A DNA stretch of 64,000 bases from Prevotellamassilia timonensis (GTDB lineage: Bacteria; Bacteroidota; Bacteroidia; Bacteroidales; Bacteroidaceae): contig NZ_LT629845.1 of the NCBI RefSeq assembly GCF_900106785.1, forward strand, positions 435,028-499,027, read 5' to 3'. The position numbers and the translations under genes are program-made. Shown piece after piece: positions 63,042-64,000 of the stretch; the stretch's first letter is position 1; every line of letters begins with the position of its first letter. Under the pieces are notes generated by a model, which did not search any database, was not told where the DNA came from, and saw only the letters and a list, made by a program, of their open reading frames with translations.

Positions 63042-64000
63042 TTAGGCTTCAGCTATATCGTTGCATTTTGGTTGTTGTGCTCCTTCTCGTACAAAGTCCT
63101 GCAAAGGCGCAGCAGTCTTTTGTATATGCAGACAATAGTAGTTTGCATCACACTGATGGTTCGGTATTCGTGTGCAAAGGCGTGTCAATGTGGTATGCGC
63201 CATTATTGGCAAGTGAAGGTAAAAAACAAAGAACTCGTTTGATAGCAGAACTTGATTCGCTTCAGGCGTTAGGGGTGAATACTGTTAGCATGTTGGCTGG
63301 TGCAAGTGTATCCTTACCAGAGTTGGTAGATAGCTTGCGCCCGTCGTATGGAGTATTGCACACTCAGATAGCGAATGAAAAATTGCTTCGAGGTTTGGAC
63401 TTCGTCTTATGCGAATTGCAAAAACGTAAGATGAGGGCCGTTATTTCGTTAGATCGAGAAATGCAGTTTAGCGAGCAGTATGTTGAAAAATATAAGCAGT
63501 TTGCTGCCCATTTGCTTAATCGTAAAAGTTCCCTCTCGGGTAATTTATACTCAAATGACAGTACGATATTGGCTTGGCGAGTGTGTGATGCGTTAATGAC
63601 GCAAAATGCCGACAGCCTATACCGATTTGTGGCTGCCGAATCTGAATTGGCTTCATATTTGAAGACTCTTGACAAGAATCATCTTGTTTCCATTTCTTAT
63701 ATGCCACTTGGTGCGCAGAATAATGAACCACTTTTTGAGACTTGTGTACAGGCGCAGGACGCAGATGTGATAGAGGTCGTTGCCAATCCTGTCATAACCT
63801 GTGGCGTAAAGAATGGTAACCTGTTTGATAATCTTGGAAATGTGTATCTACGTTCTGATGACAGGATAGAGATATATAATAGGTTGAGCTTGAACTATGG
63901 CAAGGTATATTGGTTGTCAGAGGCTTGCTATCCTCGGGACGCTTTCTTTGTACGGCCGTCATCGCGCACAGATGCGCGGAATGCTTATTTTGCTTATTTA
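63038..64000 (+). CDS. GH5-like secreted protein, catalytically degenerate (3' end beyond window)
   Basis: An open frame from the ATGA overlap with smpB to the window end: 321 residues visible. A signal peptide ([14 protein letters not shown], cleavage near 25) is followed by a TIM-barrel-like sequence resembling GH5 beta-mannanases ([44 protein letters not shown]). However, where those enzymes have WxxxNEP with the acid/base Glu, this reads AWRVCDALM (180-188), so the acid/base residue seems lost. It may be a non-catalytic sugar-binding or structural homologue. The nucleophile region and the C-terminus are outside what can be judged. Confidence 0.72.
   Translation, partial: MIRLQLYRCILVVVLLLVQSPAKAQQSFVYADNSSLHHTDGSVFVCKGVSMWYAPLLASEGKKQRTRLIAELDSLQALGVNTVSMLAGASVSLPELVDSLRPSYGVLHTQIANEKLLRGLDFVLCELQKRKMRAVISLDREMQFSEQYVEKYKQFAAHLLNRKSSLSGNLYSNDSTILAWRVCDALMTQNADSLYRFVAAESELASYLKTLDKNHLVSISYMPLGAQNNEPLFETCVQAQDADVIEVVANPVITCGVKNGNLFDNLGNVYLRSDDRIEIYNRLSLNYGKVYWLSEACYPRDAFFVRPSSRTDARNAYFAYL

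Overview
The window looks like a chromosomal segment of a member of the Bacteroidales, most likely Prevotellaceae. The evidence is promoter-like TAnnTTTG boxes (sometimes with TTTG 20 bp upstream), a secreted protein ending in a type IX secretion (Por) sorting domain, a PCMD-domain protein, a DUF1846 protein, a galM / sugar-MFS / galK cluster and a Bacteroidales-style IS66 element. Genus is not proved by anything here. No rRNA, CRISPR array, origin or prophage was seen.

Positions 1-10,100 are an accessory island: a type I restriction-modification locus in the order hsdR (3' end only), hsdM, a DUF1016 PDDEXK nuclease, a small secreted protein and hsdS. A second, promoterless and inverted hsdS cassette lies tail-to-tail with the first, and a tyrosine recombinase follows. 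Two pairs of long inverted repeats (63/66 and 67/70 identical) link the cassettes, which is the layout of a phase-variable (shuffling) specificity locus. The silent cassette is split by an intact IS66 element with a perfect 8-bp target duplication. The expressed hsdS is followed by an out-of-frame remnant of a further target-recognition domain (TRD).

10,100-31,000 is mainly housekeeping: pabB with a nonsense-split pabC-like gene (folate), asnB, a lytic transglycosylase, prfA, purM, lemA and a TPM-domain gene, a rhaM-like mutarotase, rarA with an ABC-F ATPase, nagA diverging from an nhaC-type antiporter, a beta-lactamase-family hydrolase, and a T9SS cargo protein preceded by a G10 tract in its putative promoter.

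31,000-43,300 is mostly envelope-related: a DUF1846 protein, a tripartite RND efflux operon, a divergent LpxA-like acyltransferase, a PCMD protein and a BamA/TamA-like barrel. Two different large nested palindromic elements sit in intergenic gaps here.

43,300-54,800 is a long minus-strand run: gyrA, two TPR proteins, M3 peptidase, dCMP deaminase, S41 protease, 5-formyl-THF cyclo-ligase and a glycosyltransferase. Then come a HisC-like protein without its PLP lysine, tRNA-Glu and tRNA-Ser, the galactose genes galM-MFS-galK, and a plus-strand cluster of DEAD-type helicase, DMP19-family protein, smpB and a GH5-like secreted protein that runs off the window end.

The points most worth a second look are the rearranged hsdS shufflon and its unusual operon partners, the HisC homologue with Lys replaced by His, the poly-G promoter tract, and the nested palindromic elements.
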